From Candidatus Dadabacteria bacterium (GTDB lineage: Bacteria > Desulfobacterota_D > UBA1144 > Nemesobacterales > JADFKM01), in assembly GCA_022564935.1 (NCBI GenBank), contig JADFKM010000055.1, positions 1 through 14,252 of the forward strand: a stretch of DNA of 14,252 nt. Reading direction: 5' to 3'. Below, one piece after another: positions 7,064 to 14,252 of this stretch (positions are counted from its first letter, which is position 1; each line of letters opens with the position of its first letter). A model generated the notes under the pieces. It did no database searches. It had not been told where the DNA came from and saw nothing but the letters and a program-made list of their open reading frames with translations. The position numbers and the translations under genes are program-made.

Positions 7064-7999
7064 GTGAAATTTCCTTTAAAGAACCAAATAGGGATCGCAA
7101 TAGCGATCATAGTGGTGGGTTTTTTACTGTTTAATCCCATCGTTACGATCGAGAGCGGAGAGGTGGGGATTCTAAAAACTTGGGGAAAGTTTAGCCCGGA
7201 GGAGCAGATGCCCGGCATCCATTTTATTTTCCCCGGTATGCAGAGGATACAGAAGGTGGATGTGAGGGTTCATACGATTAACTACAGCCGTAGCGAAAGA
7301 ACCGAAAGAGCGGGAATCTTGAACAGACCCCCGATACAGGTCTTAGACCAGAGGGGCTTGCCCATTATCATAGAGCAGACGGTTCAGTTCAGACTGATAA
7401 AGGACAGGGCTTCGGAAACTGTGGCGAGGTGGGGCACCGAGTGGGATATAAAAATAATCAACCCCACGGTCAGAGAGGTAGTAAGGGACGTAGTGGGCAA
7501 CTTCCCGGCCGAGCTTATCCCCATTAAGAGACAGGAGATCGCGCTGGGAATAGCCGACAAGGTCAAGGAGAGGATCAAGGTTATATCTGAGAACTCGATA
7601 GAAATAGTGGGCGTGCAGCTCAGAAATGTGGAATTACCCCCAGAGATAGCCCAGAAGATAAAAGAGGTCCAGGTCGCCAAACAGGAAGTCGAAAGGACCG
7701 TGCACCTAGAGGAAAAGGCCAAGAGGGTGCAGAAGGTAAAGTTGATCGAGGCCGAGACCGAGAAGCTTGAGAAGATCAAGAAAGCCGAGGGTGAGGCACA
7801 AAAGTCGATAAAAGAAGCCGAGGGCGTTGCCCAGGCTAACAGGCTGATTCAAAAGTCAATCTCCCCGGAAGTCATTAGGTGGAAGAACCTCGATGTGCAG
7901 ATGAGGGTGGCCGAGAGCCTCAAGAGCAACCAGAACGCCACGGTGTTTTTGAACACCCCTCAGGCTACGGGCCTACACATGTGGCTGGAGAAAAAGTAG
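7064..7999 (+). CDS. SPFH/band-7 (prohibitin-like) membrane protein
   Basis: A 311-residue protein with one N-terminal membrane segment at about 8-25 (IGIAIAIIVVGFLLFNP) and a band-7 domain at about 26-190, beginning TIESGEVGILKTWGKF and including PGIHFIFPGMQRIQKVDVRVH. From about 195 to 265 runs a long Ala/Glu/Lys-rich coiled coil (EVQVAKQEVERTVHLEEKAK, AEGEAQKSIKEAEGVAQAN). This is the architecture of prohibitins and HflK/HflC-like proteins, which form membrane rings or scaffolds and often hold membrane proteases such as FtsH. It is closer to prohibitin than to flotillin. The GTG start is set by AGGAGG at 7049-7054, 9 nt upstream. No HflK partner, NfeD or FtsH gene is next to it, so its partner is not shown here. 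It converges on the UbiB-like gene. Confidence 0.92.
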   Translation: MKFPLKNQIGIAIAIIVVGFLLFNPIVTIESGEVGILKTWGKFSPEEQMPGIHFIFPGMQRIQKVDVRVHTINYSRSERTERAGILNRPPIQVLDQRGLPIIIEQTVQFRLIKDRASETVARWGTEWDIKIINPTVREVVRDVVGNFPAELIPIKRQEIALGIADKVKERIKVISENSIEIVGVQLRNVELPPEIAQKIKEVQVAKQEVERTVHLEEKAKRVQKVKLIEAETEKLEKIKKAEGEAQKSIKEAEGVAQANRLIQKSISPEVIRWKNLDVQMRVAESLKSNQNATVFLNTPQATGLHMWLEKK

Positions 8000-8253
8000 A
8001 GCGCAGTGGTATTGGGATTATGTGTTTGTTGAGATAGACCGGTCCGCTCCACAGTCCGAGGATATTACGTGTGAAGCCAAACCAGGTTGTGTGATAGGGG
8101 TTTCGGCGTTAATGGCTTCTCAGAGTGGGTACTATCGACGGTCTGTACAGTGTATGGGCGCGGTCTTATGGAATTTCGCCGGCAGCTCGGTCAGAGCCCT
8201 GAGATTCCGCAAGTGGCCTGAGGAGCTGTCGTGGTGGCGTTACACTTCGCACG
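8000..8253. other. Intergenic region between two converging genes
   Basis: These 254 nt separate the SPFH stop from the UbiB-like stop. I find no stem followed by a T-run on either strand that would make a convincing intrinsic terminator; GACCGGTC near 8037 is only a short palindrome. An 84-codon frame at 8022-8276 crosses it but looks like chance. Confidence 0.5.
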
Positions 8254-9909
8254 TCAACTTCCCGAACGAAGGATAGATAAAATCACCCAAAGCCCCAGAA
8301 ACGATGCCAGGGCGAAGCCGCCTACGGCAAAGAAAACGGCCAGCGCCGATGAGGATTTAAAGATCAGAAGCATTAGAGATGAAAAAACCAGTAGAGCGAT
8401 CAACACGACCAGGATAATCCTGTTGATAGCCGCCTCCCACATGAGCGCCCTTTTTACAGCGCCCGCGTCGTCCACGCGTATCTTAAACTTTCCCTCCTCC
8501 AACCGATCGAGGATGTTCTTTATTTGGGGGGGGGCTTCTTGAAGGGTGGTGGACAGGTATGCCAGGGCCTTTGTAAGGTCCTTGGATATGTTCTCGAAGC
8601 TGTAGCGGTTTTTAAAGATTTCGAGCAGATAGGGTTTAGATTCCTCGAAAATGTTGATTTCCGGATCGAGCGTTTTACCCACGCTCTCCATTGTGACCAG
8701 AGCCTTGCACATTAGGGCGTATTCATACGGAATTCTAATCTTGTGGCGGAAAGCTCCCTCGAATATGTCTTTTAAAAACGCACCAAGCTCAATGTATTTT
8801 AGCTGCTTTCCGAAGTGTTTCTCGCAGATGTCCAACACGTCGCTCCTGAACTCTCCGGTGTCTACATCTTCTTCTTTTATCCCTATTCTGTAGAGGATTT
8901 GAACCACCTCTTCGAAATCTTCCCTCGTTATTGCCAGCAGGAGCAGGAGCATACGGTTTTTTATGTCTTCGCTGACCCTTCCTACTTGTCCCAGATCAAG
9001 GTAGGTGATAAGGGGGTGTGGCATCACAAATACGTTTCCCGGATGGGGGTCTGAGTGGAAAAACCCGTCCCGAAACACCATTTCCATCACAGCTCGGAGC
9101 CCCAGTCTCGCGAGCGTTTTTTGATCTATACCCAGGACTTTGGCGTCAGTTATCTTTACGCCGTTTATAAAGTCCATAGTTATGATTCTTTTTCCTGAAA
9201 GGTCGCTGTGCACTGCCGGGAAGTTTATTTCTTCGTTGTTTTTGAAATTTTTCCTGAATCTCTCGGAGTTAGCCGCTTCGATGGTGAAGTCAAGCTCTTT
9301 CATCATTGTGCGCTCAAATTCCCTTATGATCTTAATGGGTGAGTAAAGATTTAGCTCGGGGATTGTTTTTGTAGCCAACCTGGCGAGCAAATACATGAGG
9401 TCGATGTCGCTTTCAATCAGGGGTTTAATGCCCGGTCGCTGTACTTTTACGGCCACCTGCCTGCCGTTTTTGAGTACGGCTTTGTGAACCTGTGATAGGG
9501 AAGCCGAAGCGACGGGGGTCGGATCGAACCGGCTGAAAGCGTCTGGGATTTCAGTGCCCAGCTCCAGCCTGATCTGGTCTTCTACTTCTTCTATTGGAAA
9601 TGGGGACACGTCGTCTTGGAGTTTTGAGAACTCAGCTACGTAATCTGGGGGAACTAAGTCCGGGCGCGTGGAGAGTATTTGTCCGAGCTTGATAAACGTC
9701 GGTCCCAATTCTTCGAATGCACTGCGAATTCGCTCCGGGTTCGTGCCTTTCGGGGCGGTCGGGGAAGGAATAATGGTCCCCAGGACTTTGGAGCCCTCCA
9801 GCCCCAACCTCTCAATCATGTGGCCGTAACCGTATTTGGCCAGAACCGCTAGGATTTGGCGAAGCCTTTGGAGGTCTTTAATCTTTGTTAGAACGGATAT
9901 TGCGTTCAA
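8254..9909 (-). CDS. ubiB: UbiB/AarF (ABC1/ADCK) family kinase-like protein
   Basis: A 551-residue member of the atypical kinase family that supports ubiquinone or other isoprenoid-lipid metabolism (UbiB, yeast Coq8, ADCK3), probably as an ATPase at the membrane. The family KxGQ motif is FIKLGQILSTR (K74-Q77), the Ala-rich-loop equivalent is ASASLSQVH at 134-142, the nucleotide-binding Lys is K155 (VAVKVQ), the catalytic loop is HSDPHPGN at 285-292 and the metal-binding Asp is D305 in YLDLGQVG. Two C-terminal membrane helices lie at about 494-517 and 521-545, as in UbiB. The start is TTG at 9909, because the TGA of the upstream gene overlaps it in TTGA; the next ATG (codon 31) would remove conserved N-terminal sequence. 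The overlap implies coupled translation with the 433-residue protein. No ubiquinone or menaquinone genes are nearby, so the pathway is inferred from the family only. Confidence 0.92.
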   Translation of the reverse strand: MNAISVLTKIKDLQRLRQILAVLAKYGYGHMIERLGLEGSKVLGTIIPSPTAPKGTNPERIRSAFEELGPTFIKLGQILSTRPDLVPPDYVAEFSKLQDDVSPFPIEEVEDQIRLELGTEIPDAFSRFDPTPVASASLSQVHKAVLKNGRQVAVKVQRPGIKPLIESDIDLMYLLARLATKTIPELNLYSPIKIIREFERTMMKELDFTIEAANSERFRKNFKNNEEINFPAVHSDLSGKRIITMDFINGVKITDAKVLGIDQKTLARLGLRAVMEMVFRDGFFHSDPHPGNVFVMPHPLITYLDLGQVGRVSEDIKNRMLLLLLAITREDFEEVVQILYRIGIKEEDVDTGEFRSDVLDICEKHFGKQLKYIELGAFLKDIFEGAFRHKIRIPYEYALMCKALVTMESVGKTLDPEINIFEESKPYLLEIFKNRYSFENISKDLTKALAYLSTTLQEAPPQIKNILDRLEEGKFKIRVDDAGAVKRALMWEAAINRIILVVLIALLVFSSLMLLIFKSSSALAVFFAVGGFALASFLGLWVILSILRSGS

Positions 9910-11207
9910 TGCTCTTCGAGCCTCAATTCCTTAAATAGTTTATAGACGTCGTAGTAGGGCTCCCCGCGTTCTTTGGCCCTCGAGTAGAAATCTTTTAGCT
10001 CCTTGATCAATTTAATCAGTTTTTGTTTCCCTTCTGTTGTTTCGAGTGACTCTCTTGGGGTTTGCCCGCTAAGGGCATCATGCGGCGCGTCAAGCCAGCT
10101 TTTGTAATATTGATCCAGTATAGTGTTCATCTCCCGTTTAGTCTTAACCCCGGGGGGAGGCCTCAACCTTTTCTGTGGCTTATTCTTTACCTTTTTATTC
10201 ACGTGAAAGCTCGCTTTATTTATGTAGCGCTTTTCGAACTTTATCAACTCGCCTAAGTTCGACTCGAATACTGTCCTGGCAGCGCTGAGCGACTTATTTG
10301 AATTGCACTGTATGACGAATTTTGTCTTCTCAACTTCGATTGTGCCCATAAAGTGCTCGGCTCCTTGCCCTGCCCACGAAAACACATTCAGATCCTTGGA
10401 GCCTCCCGGCAGCTCGGAGAGGGAATTTTCGGTTTGAAGTATTTTTACCACCTCATTGCGGTCGGTTATTTTGTATCTCGCGGCGACAAGTTTTAATTCC
10501 TCCCCATCGGGGGTGATGTAGTGCGGGTCGTTTATTATTTCCTCAAGGTAATGGCCGATTAAATATCCCCAGTCTCGAATGTAATCTCTTAGGTCTCTTT
10601 CCTTGCCGAATGCCTTTTTGTACTCTTCGAATTCCCTAAGGAAATATTTGAGAATAAGGGATTTAAAGTTGTGTGGATAGATTGATACTACGCCGGAAAA
10701 GTAGCACTGGTTGCCGGTTATCAGGGTTCTTGCTGAAATTATATCCGAATGCCTGATGTGTTTCGATGATGCCCTGTCGTGTACTTGAAAGTTCTCTCCG
10801 GTGAATATATCTCTTATTTTTGACCAATTCCCTGCGGCAACATCTTCAACCTCAAAATAACTCAGTAAGCTAGCTGTCCATGAATCAAGCATCAACCCCT
10901 CTATTGTTGGAAGGGAGGGGCCTTCGCGTTCCTTGAACAGCTCGATAACCCTTTTTTCATAATTGATGAGTTTGAAATCGTAGATGAACCAGTCGAAGAA
11001 TTTTGAAAAAGTCGTTTCGTCAATATCATCTTCAAAGTCTTCTACCAGGAGCTCAGGGTCATTTTTCCAAATATAGAAGGCTTCGCCCAGCTGATCCTGA
11101 ATGTCGGATTGGCTTGTGAACTCGACCAATTGACATTGGAGGCTGCTCTGGGCTTTGTCAATCTCTGCTTCATCGAGGTTTAAAAAGGGATTTTCCTTTT
11201 TAGTCAT
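9906..11207 (-). CDS. Uncharacterised 433-residue protein with possible MbcA/ParS/Xre-like C-terminal region
   Basis: I cannot assign a function. The protein is soluble by appearance, with no signal peptide or membrane segment. The N-terminal third has an acidic stretch (about 50-66) followed by FFDWFIYDFKL at 70-80 and WTASLLSYFEVEDV at 110-123, a pattern I associate with large bacterial proteins that often also carry SEC-C zinc motifs; no such motif is seen here. The middle (about 140-345) has no landmark I know. A basic Pro-rich linker (KNKPQKRLRPPPGVKTKRE, 341-359) leads to YYKSWLDAPHDALSGQTPRE at 367-386 followed by EGKQKLIKLI, which resembles the MbcA/ParS/Xre toxin-binding fold. The ATG follows an in-frame stop and has no Shine-Dalgarno sequence. 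It overlaps the UbiB-like gene by 4 nt and probably leads that operon. No RES-type toxin gene is adjacent. Confidence 0.8.
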   Translation of the reverse strand: MTKKENPFLNLDEAEIDKAQSSLQCQLVEFTSQSDIQDQLGEAFYIWKNDPELLVEDFEDDIDETTFSKFFDWFIYDFKLINYEKRVIELFKEREGPSLPTIEGLMLDSWTASLLSYFEVEDVAAGNWSKIRDIFTGENFQVHDRASSKHIRHSDIISARTLITGNQCYFSGVVSIYPHNFKSLILKYFLREFEEYKKAFGKERDLRDYIRDWGYLIGHYLEEIINDPHYITPDGEELKLVAARYKITDRNEVVKILQTENSLSELPGGSKDLNVFSWAGQGAEHFMGTIEVEKTKFVIQCNSNKSLSAARTVFESNLGELIKFEKRYINKASFHVNKKVKNKPQKRLRPPPGVKTKREMNTILDQYYKSWLDAPHDALSGQTPRESLETTEGKQKLIKLIKELKDFYSRAKERGEPYYDVYKLFKELRLEEH

Positions 11208-11242
11208 TGAAAAAAGCTAAATGATTACCAAAATTGTGTCAA
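11207..11242 (-). promoter_or_regulatory. Candidate promoter giving a leaderless 433-residue gene mRNA
   Basis: On the minus strand a perfect TTGACA (11242-11237) is followed after 17 nt by TAGCTT (11219-11214), which keeps the T1, A2 and T6 of the -10 consensus. The predicted transcription start, 7 nt on, falls at 11207, the A of the ATG itself. This agrees with the missing ribosome binding site. Confidence 0.45.
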
Positions 11243-11553
11243 TCGGCTTTGTGGGGTAAGCGGACGTTTTTACTTTCATGAGTGGGAACGGACAGTTGAT
11301 AAAGCGGGATATTTACATCAAAAAGCATAAAGCTCCCTACAAATTTGCATTTTGAAAATAAGCGGATAAAATACTACCCTCTTTTTTTTGTCGGCCCGGG
11401 TGAAAACTGCGCTCTAAGGACACCGGCAATGAGGTTTTACGGGCTGCTTAATCGAAGGGTTTATGTAGTATTTGAATTTGACAAAGACCATATAGCAGGG
11501 ACATAATATCAGATTCACGTAAATTTTTATGGAATGGGAGGAAGGGGTCATAA
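11208..11553. other. Divergent intergenic region upstream of the str operon
   Basis: This 346-nt gap lies between the leftward 433-residue gene and rightward rpsL. It is AT-rich and holds a promoter at each end (11207-11242 leftward, 11478-11507 rightward). In the middle there is a run of eight T near 11380-11389 with no good stem before it, and CCCGGG near 11396. I see no tRNA, small ORF of note or repeat. Confidence 0.55.
11478..11507 (+). promoter_or_regulatory. Sigma-70-type promoter of the str operon
   Basis: A perfect -35 TTGACA (11478-11483) and a -10 CATAAT (11502-11507, five of six) are spaced 18 nt apart. The predicted start near 11514 gives a leader of about 40 nt containing GGGAGG (11536-11541) before rpsL. 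This is the best promoter match in the window and suits a highly expressed ribosomal operon. Confidence 0.65.
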
Positions 11554-11925
11554 ATGCCCACAATAAGTCAGCTTATTAGGTCTAGGAGGGAGCAGGTAAA
11601 AAAGAAAAGCAAGGCTCCCGCTCTTCAAAACTCTCCCCAAAAAAGAGGGGTTTGTGTGCGCGTTTATACTACCACTCCCAAAAAACCTAATTCCGCCCTT
11701 AGAAAGGTAGCAAGAATAAGGTTGACAAACGGAATAGAGATTACCGGATACATACCTGGAGAAGGACATTCCCTCCAGGAGCACTCTGTTGTTCTCATTA
11801 GAGGAGGCAGGGTAAAAGACCTGCCCGGTGTGAGATACCACATTGTAAGAGGCACATTAGACACCACTGGTGTTGAAAACAGGAAAAAGAGCCGCTCCAA
11901 GTATGGGACGAAAAAGCCTAAATAA
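11554..11925 (+). CDS. rpsL: 30S ribosomal protein S12
   Basis: This 123-residue protein is near-identical in layout to bacterial S12, part of the decoding centre of the small subunit. Conserved blocks include [20 protein letters not shown] (27-46), [14 protein letters not shown] and [20 protein letters not shown] (70-89), then [10 protein letters not shown]. Lys43 and Lys88, the positions where streptomycin resistance usually arises, have the wild-type residues, so streptomycin sensitivity at this site is expected. Asp89 is the residue methylthiolated by RimO in other bacteria. It is the first gene of the str operon, 20 nt ahead of rpsG, and follows its own promoter rather than rpoC. Confidence 0.98.
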   Translation: MPTISQLIRSRREQVKKKSKAPALQNSPQKRGVCVRVYTTTPKKPNSALRKVARIRLTNGIEITGYIPGEGHSLQEHSVVLIRGGRVKDLPGVRYHIVRGTLDTTGVENRKKSRSKYGTKKPK

Positions 11926-11945
11926 TATCTGAGGAACTTGAAAAC

Positions 11946-12416
11946 ATGCCTAGAAAAGGACCTGCGTCATCGAGGAGGGCTAAACCCGATCCAAAGTACA
12001 ACGATATTGTGGTTGCGAAATTCATAAATGCGATCATGTACGGCGGCAAAAAGAGCAAGGCCGAGGAGATAGTCTACGGAGCGCTCGATATTATCGGGGA
12101 GAAAACCGGACATGACCCCTTTGATGTTTTCATCAAAGCCATGGAGAACGTAAAGCCCGGAGTGGAGGTAAGGTCGCGCAGGGTCGGCGGAGCCACATAT
12201 CAGGTTCCGGTTGAGGTTTCGCATTTCAGGCGCCAGTCCCTTGGGATCAGGTGGCTTATCAATTCTGCCAGACGGGCCCCCGGAAAGTCCATGGCGCAGA
12301 AGCTTGCCGCTGAGCTCACCGAAGCCTCGCAGGGCAGAGGGCCGTCGATTAAGAGGCGGGAAGACACTTACAGAATGGCCGAAGCCAACAGGGCGTTTGC
12401 TCATTATAGGTGGTGA
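11946..12416 (+). CDS. rpsG: 30S ribosomal protein S7
   Basis: A 156-residue S7, the primary assembly protein of the 30S head, which contacts 16S rRNA and the E-site tRNA. The family block [14 protein letters not shown] is at about 79-92, followed by [20 protein letters not shown], and the C-terminus [11 protein letters not shown] is the usual bacterial end. Length is standard. The ATG is preceded by TGAGGA about 9 nt upstream. In many bacteria S7 represses its own operon by binding the rpsL-rpsG spacer; here that spacer is just 20 nt, shorter than in Escherichia coli, so the same RNA mimic cannot be fully housed in it. Confidence 0.98.
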   Translation: MPRKGPASSRRAKPDPKYNDIVVAKFINAIMYGGKKSKAEEIVYGALDIIGEKTGHDPFDVFIKAMENVKPGVEVRSRRVGGATYQVPVEVSHFRRQSLGIRWLINSARRAPGKSMAQKLAAELTEASQGRGPSIKRREDTYRMAEANRAFAHYRW

Positions 12417-12420
12417 GTTG

Positions 12421-12426
12421 GGAGGA
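12421..12426 (+). promoter_or_regulatory. Shine-Dalgarno site fixing the TTG start of fusA
   Basis: GGAGGA ends 7 nt before TTG at 12434. It supports this rare start codon, since no ATG or GTG fits the conserved N-terminus of elongation factor G. Confidence 0.75.
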
Positions 12427-12433
12427 AGTTGAT

Positions 12434-14252
12434 TTGAGCGACAGTTTTCCGAAAGAAACAGTTAGAAATATAGGCATCATAGCCCATATCGATGCGGGCA
12501 AAACCACAACCACTGAAAGGATACTGTACTATACCGGTCTTACTTACAAGATAGGCGAGGTACATGAAGGAACGGCCACTATGGACTGGATGGAGCTGGA
12601 GCGGGAGCGGGGTATAACTATTACCTCCGCTACTACGACGTGTTTTTGGAAAGATCATAGGATTAACATAATCGACACTCCCGGGCACGTGGATTTTACG
12701 ATTGAGGTTGAAAGGTCACTAAAAATATTGGATGGCGCCGTGGTTGTTTTTGATAGCGTCGGGGGCGTGGAGCCTCAATCCGAGACCGTTTGGCGGCAGG
12801 CCGACCGCTACAAGATACCGCGTCTTTGTTTTGTGAATAAGATGGACAGGGTAGGGGCAGATTACTTCAGAGTGATAGAGCAGATAAGGAGCAGGCTAGC
12901 GGCAAATCCTGTCTATCTGCAAATACCATGGAAAGATAGAGATGATTTCAAGGGAATCGTAGACTTAGTGGAGATGAAGCTTGTTGTGTGGGATGAAACT
13001 TCCCTGGGCATGCAATATAAATTTGTGGATATACCGCAGGAGCTGCAAGAGGAGGCGGATAAAGGAAGAGAGCAGCTTATAGAAGCCGTATCCGATGTTG
13101 ACGAGCAGATAATGGAGCTCTACTTAGAAGGAAAGGAAGTACCCGCGGATAAGCTCGCGGGTGCCTTAAGAAAAGCCACTATCGATATAAACCTTATCCC
13201 TGTGCTGTGCGGCTCGGCATTCAAGAACAAAGGGGTGCAGAGGCTGCTCGATGCCATAGTGGATTATCTGCCTTCCCCAGTTGATCTCCCTCCGATAAAG
13301 GGCATCAATCCCAATACCGACGCCGAAGAGCAGAGATTACCAAAGAATTCCGAGCCCCTCTCGGCCCTGGTTTTTAAAATCCTCACCGACCCGTTTGTCG
13401 GTCAGTTGACTTATGTGAGGGTTTATTCCGGCACCATCAAAACCGGAAATAGTGTATTTAACCCCGTTAAACGCACCCGTGAGAAGATAGGAAGGCTGCT
13501 GAGGATGCACGCTAATAAAAGGGAGGAAGTCTCAATAGTCGAGGCCGGCGATATTGCAGCCGTCGTAGGTTTGAAGAACGCTACCACGGGCGATACGCTT
13601 TGCGATGAGGCAAATGCCTTAGTGCTTGAGAGCCTCGAGTTCCCGAACCCGGTAATTTCAGTCGCAATAGAGCCTAAGACAAAATCCGATCAGGCAAAGC
13701 TGGGTATATCGCTTAATAAGCTCACCATTGAAGACCCGTCATTCAACGTGAGTTACCAGGAGGATACGGGACAGACCATTATATCCGGTATGGGAGAGCT
13801 GCACCTTGAGATTATAGTAGATCGTCTGAGCAGGGAGTTTAGCGTTGATGCCAATGTGGGAAATCCGCAGGTCGCATACAAAGAGACAATCACTAAACAG
13901 ACCGAGGCGGAAGGCAAGTTCATCAGGCAGACAGGGGGAAGGGGTCAGTACGGACATGTTAAGATAAGAGTCGAGCCCCTTAAGCGAGGGAGCGGTTTTG
14001 AGTTCATCGACGAGATAAAGGGAGGGGCTGTACCCAGGGAGTTCATACCCGCTGTGGAAAAGGGCGTTAAGGAGGCTCTTGAGACGGGAGTCGTAGCGGG
14101 GTATCCGATTGTTGATGTGGCGGTCAGATTGTACGACGGGTCTTTTCACGATGTTGATTCCTCCGAGCTCGCGTTTAAAGTGGCCGGGTCGATGGCCTTT
14201 AAGGACGCCTTTATCCGGGGCAGCCCGACTATATTGGAACCCGTTATGAGTG
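12434..14252 (+). CDS. fusA: Elongation factor G (3' truncated by the window)
   Basis: The frame opens at TTG 12434 (reading [20 protein letters not shown]) and stays open to the window end, giving 606 codons of roughly 690-700. EF-G is the GTPase that drives mRNA-tRNA translocation and, with RRF, ribosome recycling. G1 is AHIDAGKTT (17-25), switch [15 protein letters not shown] (56-69), G3 DTPGHVDFT (81-89, catalytic His85), G4 NKMD (135-138) and G5 GSAFKN. Domain II ([12 protein letters not shown]), domain III ([10 protein letters not shown]) and domain IV ([25 protein letters not shown]) follow; the end of domain IV and domain V are missing. It starts 17 nt after rpsG with GGAGGA as ribosome site, so it belongs to the str operon. 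A paralogous spdEFG1-type factor (translocation-only) is a possible alternative that cannot be judged without the C-terminus and genome. Confidence 0.97.
   Translation, partial: MSDSFPKETVRNIGIIAHIDAGKTTTTERILYYTGLTYKIGEVHEGTATMDWMELERERGITITSATTTCFWKDHRINIIDTPGHVDFTIEVERSLKILDGAVVVFDSVGGVEPQSETVWRQADRYKIPRLCFVNKMDRVGADYFRVIEQIRSRLAANPVYLQIPWKDRDDFKGIVDLVEMKLVVWDETSLGMQYKFVDIPQELQEEADKGREQLIEAVSDVDEQIMELYLEGKEVPADKLAGALRKATIDINLIPVLCGSAFKNKGVQRLLDAIVDYLPSPVDLPPIKGINPNTDAEEQRLPKNSEPLSALVFKILTDPFVGQLTYVRVYSGTIKTGNSVFNPVKRTREKIGRLLRMHANKREEVSIVEAGDIAAVVGLKNATTGDTLCDEANALVLESLEFPNPVISVAIEPKTKSDQAKLGISLNKLTIEDPSFNVSYQEDTGQTIISGMGELHLEIIVDRLSREFSVDANVGNPQVAYKETITKQTEAEGKFIRQTGGRGQYGHVKIRVEPLKRGSGFEFIDEIKGGAVPREFIPAVEKGVKEALETGVVAGYPIVDVAVRLYDGSFHDVDSSELAFKVAGSMAFKDAFIRGSPTILEPVMS

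Noticed and set aside
8022-8276. 84-codon plus-strand frame between the SPFH and UbiB-like genes
   Set aside because: No Shine-Dalgarno site, no known motif, and its end runs into the UbiB-like gene; most likely chance.
9906-11207. Reading the 433-residue gene as half of a toxin-antitoxin system
   Set aside because: Only the C-terminal segment resembles MbcA/ParS/Xre; the protein is far larger than such antitoxins and its neighbour is a UbiB-like kinase, not a RES toxin.
11380-11425. Run of eight T and a CCCGGG/CACCGGC pairing upstream of rpsL as a terminator
   Set aside because: The stem needs a bulge and a long loop and lies after, not before, the T-run in the plus direction.
11716-11930. 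Streptomycin-resistance variation in rpsL
   Set aside because: Lys43 and Lys88 both have the wild-type residues.

Overview
The window looks like a chromosomal segment of a Gram-negative-type bacterium of moderate GC content with heavy AGG/ATA codon use. It encodes a secreted periplasmic-type metal-binding protein, a UbiB-family kinase and a C-terminally anchored protease. Several genes start with TTG or GTG. I cannot assign a phylum from sequence alone; a Desulfobacterota/Nitrospirota-like or candidate-phylum lineage would fit but is not shown. No rRNA, tRNA, CRISPR array, insertion sequence or prophage was seen.

Layout. Bases 3-587 (+) are the C-terminal part of a radical SAM/SPASM protein whose start lies outside the window. 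It converges on an acyl-CoA synthetase (641-2335, -). Next comes a three-gene zinc/manganese-type ABC importer on the minus strand, transcribed in the order binding protein (4971-4018), ATPase (4013-3255), permease (3255-2464). The genes are 4 nt apart or overlap by 1 nt. A 218-nt divergent region separates the importer from a secreted subtilisin-like protease (5190-6908, +). That region holds a four-run G-quadruplex motif in the presumed protease leader. A band-7/SPFH membrane protein (7064-7999, +) follows, converging on a minus-strand pair: an uncharacterised 433-residue protein (11207-9906) and a UbiB/ABC1 kinase-like protein (9909-8254), which overlap by 4 nt. After a 346-nt intergenic region with a strong promoter, the str operon runs rightward: rpsL, rpsG and a fusA cut by the window end.

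How the genes relate. The importer genes form one translationally coupled unit. The str genes are a classic translation operon, here starting from its own promoter with no rpoBC directly upstream. The 433-residue protein and the UbiB-like kinase are almost certainly cotranscribed, which is the best lead to an undescribed association. The other genes are standalone cell-envelope or lipid-metabolism functions. Most of the window is ordinary housekeeping sequence; I do not see a clear new multi-gene system. The points most worth following are the 433-residue/UbiB pair and its possible leaderless transcript, the G-quadruplex leader of the protease, and the protease's C-terminal calcium-type repeats plus membrane anchor.
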